From positions 1 through 42,481 of the forward strand of contig JAGBNQ010000073.1 of assembly GCA_017634275.1 (NCBI GenBank): a stretch of DNA of 42,481 nucleotides, given 5' to 3'. The notes beneath the pieces are model-generated. The model did not search any database. It was not told the DNA's origin and worked only from the letters and a program-made list of their open reading frames with translations. Each line of letters starts with the position of its first letter. The stretch's first letter is position 1. Both the position numbers and the translations under genes were made by a program. Shown here in pieces: positions 39,078 to 42,481 of this stretch. Source of the stretch: Ruminococcus sp. Its GTDB lineage: Bacteria; Bacillota; Clostridia; Oscillospirales; Ruminococcaceae.

Positions 39078-40474
39078 GCCTGAAATATATAGGTCTTAGT
39101 GAGATAAACGGCCCGCTCGTGGCGCTTGAAGGCGTTAAGGGCATAGGGTATGATGAAATGGCGCAGATAAAGCTCTCTGACGGCACAAAGCGCCTTGCAA
39201 GAGTTGTTGAGGTAAGCGAGGATAAGGCTATACTTCAGGTTTTTGAGGGAACAAGGGGCTTGTCGCTTGAAAACACCGTTACCGAGTTTGAGGGCAGGCC
39301 TATGGAGCTGCCGCTTGCCCCTGAAATGGTAGGGCGGATATTTAACGGCGCAGGCAGGCCTATCGACGGTCTCGGTGAGATATTCCCCGAGAAAAGCGCT
39401 GATATCAACGGCGCGCCGATAAACCCCGTATCAAGAGTATATCCGCAAAACTATATAAACACGGGCATTTCGTCGATAGACGCGCTTACTACCCTTATCA
39501 GAGGGCAAAAGCTGCCTATCTTCTCGGGCTCGGGTCTTTCGCATAACAAGCTCGCCGTTCAGATAGTAAGGCAGGCTAAGATAGCAGACGAATCGGGAAA
39601 AGGCTTTGCGGTAGTTTTCGGCGCTATGGGTGTTAAGAATGACGTTGCCGATTACTTTAAGCGCTCATTTGAGGAAACGGGTGTTCTGTCAAGAGTCGTT
39701 ATGTTTTTAAACCTTTCAAACGACCCGATAATCGAGCGTATACTTACACCGCGCTGTGCGCTTACCTGTGCGGAATATCTCGCATTTGAAAAGAATATGC
39801 ATATTCTCTGTATCCTGACGGATATGACATCCTACGCTGAGGCGGTAAGAGAATTTTCCTCCTCAAAGGGCGAGATACCCGGAAGAAAAGGCTACCCCGG
39901 CTACCTCTATTCCGACCTTGCGTCTATCTATGAAAGAGCAGGCATTGTAAAGGGCGCTGAGGGCTCTGTTACACAGATACCTATCCTTACCATGCCCAAT
40001 GACGATATCACACACCCCGTCCCCGACCTTACGGGCTACATCACCGAGGGGCAGATAGTTCTGGACAGGACCTTAGAGCAGGAGGGCGTTTACCCTGCCG
40101 TTTCTATACTGCCGTCACTTTCCCGTCTTATGAAGGACGGCATAGGTGAGGGCTTTACAAGAGAAGATCATCAGACCTGCGCCAATCAGCTTTTTGCGGC
40201 ATACGCGCGCGTTCAGGACGCTAAGGCACTTGCATCGGTCATCGGTGAGGAGGAGCTTTCCGCAAGCGATAAGGCATTCCTTAATTTCGGCAGGCTGTTT
40301 GAAAAGCATTTTCTGGGTCAGGATTTCAACGAGAACAGAAGTATCGAGCAGACCCTTGATCTCGGCTGGGCGCTTTTGTCACAGCTCCCGCGCGAGGAGC
40401 TTGACCGCGTTGACGAGGAGCATTTAAACAAATTCTATGACCCGGGCGCGCTCGTGGCGCTGGGGTATGATTGA
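39074..40474 (+). CDS. ntpB: V-type ATPase regulatory subunit B
   Basis: 466 residues, normal length. The non-catalytic B subunit alternates with A in the head and lacks a Walker A; instead [11 protein letters not shown] is seen, as expected. Other hallmarks are [12 protein letters not shown] and [17 protein letters not shown]. The start is GTG at 39074, overlapping the ntpA stop (GTGA), so coupling is tight. The usual next gene, ntpD, is displaced by 724 bp holding a repeat and a small gene. Confidence 0.97.
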   Translation: MSLKYIGLSEINGPLVALEGVKGIGYDEMAQIKLSDGTKRLARVVEVSEDKAILQVFEGTRGLSLENTVTEFEGRPMELPLAPEMVGRIFNGAGRPIDGLGEIFPEKSADINGAPINPVSRVYPQNYINTGISSIDALTTLIRGQKLPIFSGSGLSHNKLAVQIVRQAKIADESGKGFAVVFGAMGVKNDVADYFKRSFEETGVLSRVVMFLNLSNDPIIERILTPRCALTCAEYLAFEKNMHILCILTDMTSYAEAVREFSSSKGEIPGRKGYPGYLYSDLASIYERAGIVKGAEGSVTQIPILTMPNDDITHPVPDLTGYITEGQIVLDRTLEQEGVYPAVSILPSLSRLMKDGIGEGFTREDHQTCANQLFAAYARVQDAKALASVIGEEELSASDKAFLNFGRLFEKHFLGQDFNENRSIEQTLDLGWALLSQLPREELDRVDEEHLNKFYDPGALVALGYD

Positions 40475-40498
40475 TAGGTAATTCGGAGTCTGTTTCAA

Positions 40499-40600
40499 TG
40501 CACAATGCACAATGCACAATGCACTATTGAGGTGCGCCGATGCGAAGGGGTTCGGGGGGCGTCCGCAAAGCCTCCCGAGCAAGCCGTTTTATAGCAAACC
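40499..40600. repeat. Heptad/G-rich repeat, copy 6, after ntpB
   Basis: TGCACAA three times and TGCACTA (40499-40526), then TTGAGGTG, then the G-rich module GCGAAGGGGTTCGGGGGG and GTCCGCAAAGCCTCCC, which matches the inverted-repeat arms at 16035-16089. From 40600 to 40728 only AT-rich DNA is seen, with no firm promoter. Confidence 0.75.
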
Positions 40601-40728
40601 CTATTTGCTTGCAAAAATGTGGTGCGTCAAGTATATAACAATAAAATATATTAATTATACTGATGTGGATTTTTGTGACGTTTATGGTGTGGGATATAGT
40701 TTTTCATTATTAAGAGGGAATATTGCTA

Positions 40729-41160
40729 ATGTTAAACAGAATAAGAACGATTTTTCCTTATCTGCTTGCAATAGGTGTTATAGTTTTTGTTATCTTATTT
40801 GTTGTAATTGATTTGTTTTTAGACAAGCCCGGTGAAACAGCAGGTCCCGGTGCTGTGCAAGAGATCAAAGCAAAAATCGAAACGATATCTGAAGATGAAC
40901 TCATCTGCTATACTGATGAAGATATAGACGGCAATGATGCACTCGGCTTTAGAGCGTTTGACAAGGGAACAAGGTTTTTACTTCGTAAGGACGGTATAAA
41001 GTTTGATATAAAAAAGCTTAGTGAAAATGATATTATACATTTTAACCTATATGGTGAAGAATTGATATCAGATAATAAGTATTTAGCACATTTTGGTGAT
41101 GTTTATCTGAATGATGAAGAGATCACATATGTAAATGCGAAAGAAAATATCGGTGATTAA
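40729..41160 (+). CDS. Small single-pass membrane protein inside the ATPase operon
   Basis: 143 residues. One N-terminal membrane helix (about 8-31) and an extracytoplasmic part rich in Asp, Glu, Ile and Lys (DEDIDGNDALGFRAFDKGT, LYGEELISDNKYLAHFGDV), probably a small beta-rich domain. No family recognised. ATG 40729 follows GAGGG (40714-40718); a TTG at 40723 is less well placed. Its codon use is more AT-rich than the ATPase genes, suggesting insertion of foreign DNA, together with the repeat before it. Whether it joins the ATPase is unknown. Confidence 0.75.
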   Translation: MLNRIRTIFPYLLAIGVIVFVILFVVIDLFLDKPGETAGPGAVQEIKAKIETISEDELICYTDEDIDGNDALGFRAFDKGTRFLLRKDGIKFDIKKLSENDIIHFNLYGEELISDNKYLAHFGDVYLNDEEITYVNAKENIGD

Positions 41161-41198
41161 GTATATATATTCAACCACTATGAAAGGAGATTTCCCGT

Positions 41199-41837
41199 AT
41201 GGCACAGCAGGTCTTTCCTACTAAAGGCAATTTAATAGCATCAAAGAAAAGCCTTGCTTTAGCACAGCTCGGGTATGATCTTCTTGACAGGAAAAGAAAT
41301 ATCCTTATCCGCGAGATAATGCTGCTGACAAATGAGGCAAACGAGCTAAAGGGCAGTATTGACTCGGCGTTTAAGGAGGCATACGATGCGCTCAGGGCGG
41401 CTAATATCTCTCTCGGCGTTATCTCGGGGTTTGCTAAGTGCGTGCCGATAGATAAGGGGCTTACCCTCTCTACACGCAGCGTTATGGGAACAGAGCTTGT
41501 CGGCTGTGAGCTTGCTCATAAGGAAAATAAGCTCTACTACGGCCTTTCGCAGACGGATTCAAGGCTTGACGAGGCTTTTATAAAGTTCAATAACGTCAAG
41601 GAGCTTACCGTAAAGCTCGCCGAAACGGAAAATAATATCTACCGCCTTAGTGTGGGTATCAGAAAAGCAGGCAGGCGCGCAAACGCCCTTAAAAATATAA
41701 TGATCCCCAAATATCAGGAGCAGGTTCGGTTTATCTCCGCGGCACTTGAAGAAAAGGAAAGAGAAGAATTTTCACGAATGAAGGTAATAAAGTCAGCAAA
41801 GCTCAGAAAGAGCAGGGCAGCTCAGCAGGAGGAATGA
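41199..41837 (+). CDS. ntpD: V-type ATPase subunit D (central rotor shaft)
   Basis: 212 residues, long antiparallel coiled coil. The start (FPTKGNLIASKKSLALAQLGYDLLDRKRNILIREIM) and the end (RRANALKNIMIPKYQEQVRFI) are diagnostic. RBS AAAGGAGAT. Encoded after an interrupting segment that separates it from ntpB. Followed with overlap by the HdeD-like gene. Confidence 0.93.
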   Translation: MAQQVFPTKGNLIASKKSLALAQLGYDLLDRKRNILIREIMLLTNEANELKGSIDSAFKEAYDALRAANISLGVISGFAKCVPIDKGLTLSTRSVMGTELVGCELAHKENKLYYGLSQTDSRLDEAFIKFNNVKELTVKLAETENNIYRLSVGIRKAGRRANALKNIMIPKYQEQVRFISAALEEKEREEFSRMKVIKSAKLRKSRAAQQEE

Positions 41838-41839
41838 AA

Positions 41840-42433
41840 ATGGCTCAGACACTCAGAAAAATGTTCAAAAACTACCTCGTTGTCTGCATTTTAAGCATAG
41901 CCTTAGGAGTAGCCCTTGTTATCGAGCCGACCTTTTTAACTAAGCTTGTAAGCTATATCTTAGGCGGTGTTTCGCTCGGCTTTGGGATATATAATATAGT
42001 TATGTATTTTTTAGGCGACCACGAGGGAATGGTCTTTTTGATGATAAAGGGGCTTATTCTTGCAGTTATCGGCATTTTCCTCTTTATCAGGCCTGATTTT
42101 ATCCCGAGAATGATATCAACAGCGTTCGGCATATATATGCTTGTAAACGGCGTTATCGGCCTTACAAACGCCACAGAGATAAAGCGCTATGGCGACAGTG
42201 AGTGGCAGTTTACGATGATTTCGGCAGCGGTCACATTTGTTTTGGGCTTTGTTATGCTTATAAACCCGATGCTCCCCGTTAAAGCGGCGATGATAGTTTT
42301 AGGCATATGCCTTATAATCTCGGGTGCGAGCAATCTGTTTTCAAGCTTTACCGCACGCTCAAAGCTTAAGGAAATAGAAAAGCAAGCCGAGCGCGCCGAC
42401 AAGTCAGAGAGAAATGATATTATTGATATCTGA
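41840..42433 (+). CDS. HdeD-like (DUF308) membrane protein
   Basis: 197 residues with about six membrane segments in two repeats of the DUF308 pattern (GVALVIEPTFLTKLVSYILG, GIFLFIRPDFIPRMISTAFG and VMLINPMLPVKAAMIVLGI are three related units). The tail is charged (KEIEKQAERADKSERND). HdeD of enteric bacteria is tied to acid resistance, but function here is unknown. ATG 41840 has AGGAGG seven bases upstream; the ATG at 41834 lies too near. Possibly co-transcribed with the ATPase. Confidence 0.88.
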   Translation: MAQTLRKMFKNYLVVCILSIALGVALVIEPTFLTKLVSYILGGVSLGFGIYNIVMYFLGDHEGMVFLMIKGLILAVIGIFLFIRPDFIPRMISTAFGIYMLVNGVIGLTNATEIKRYGDSEWQFTMISAAVTFVLGFVMLINPMLPVKAAMIVLGICLIISGASNLFSSFTARSKLKEIEKQAERADKSERNDIIDI

Positions 42434-42440
42434 TAATTAA

Positions 42441-42481
42441 TGCACAATGCACAATGCACAATTGAGGTGTCCGCCTTTGGC
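42441..42481. repeat. Heptad/palindrome repeat, copy 7, cut by the window end
   Basis: TGCACAA three times (42441-42461), TTGAGG, then TGTCCGCC-TTT-GGC (42468-42481), which is the start of the palindrome seen at 33-51. Confidence 0.85.

Noticed and set aside
40512-40811. Plus-strand 99-codon frame across the repeat after ntpB
   Set aside because: It starts inside the heptad array, lacks an RBS, and overlaps the better-supported membrane protein gene.

Overview
The window looks like a chromosomal piece of a Gram-positive anaerobe of the Clostridia, most likely a gut or rumen Ruminococcus (Oscillospiraceae). This is an inference from gene content. It has a V/A-type ATPase operon, ECF uptake genes, germination and sporulation-type wall proteins (YpeB, SleB/CwlJ-type hydrolase, SpoIID domain), a class B sortase and Thr/Ala/Lys-rich wall linkers. 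It also has strong AGGAGG-type ribosome binding sites and TTGACA-17-TATAAT promoters. No rRNA, tRNA, transposase, phage gene or CRISPR array was seen.

Layout. 239-2038 is oligoendopeptidase F. 2177-8710 is one transcription unit: a sigma-A promoter, a cobalamin-type riboswitch with an intrinsic terminator, two surface proteins built from the two halves of the animal B12 carriers (alpha-barrel and DUF4430 beta domain), then EcfT, a fused double ATPase and an S component. I read it as a corrinoid capture and import system. 8747-10609 holds a small HTH regulator divergent from a membrane-protein/zinc-ribbon pair. 10656-12017 is a histidine kinase with no response regulator beside it. 12380-15948 is a VTC-domain / DUF4956 / Cthe_2159-type lipoprotein operon whose promoter carries 11-bp direct repeats of the OmpR-type operator form.

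16301-17635 is YpeB. 17812-20188 is a cysteine desulfurase-ThiI sulfur relay. 20528-25108 is PncC, a class B sortase, an SH3 plus SleB-like hydrolase and a SpoIID-domain protein. 25148-28819 carries a zinc-ribbon/proline-rich protein, Maf and a small unknown, then HU with a histone-H1-like protein, then an SH3 membrane protein. 28869-32064 on the minus strand holds a lipoprotein, homoserine dehydrogenase and a PheB-type ACT regulator. 32359-41837 is a V-type ATPase operon in the order H-C-I-K-F-E-A-B-(small membrane protein)-D, followed by an HdeD-like protein.

A second layer is a family of intergenic repeats: arrays of three to four 7-bp units next to short GC-rich palindromes. They sit at both window ends, before the kinase gene, beside hom, and at three junctions inside the ATPase operon. 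One copy is nested in a 284-bp MITE-like inverted-repeat element (30049-30332). The most interesting candidate system is the B12-riboswitch/transcobalamin-like/ECF locus. Its first protein ends in a sortase-B-like NPKTS sorting signal, and a class B sortase is encoded in the same window.
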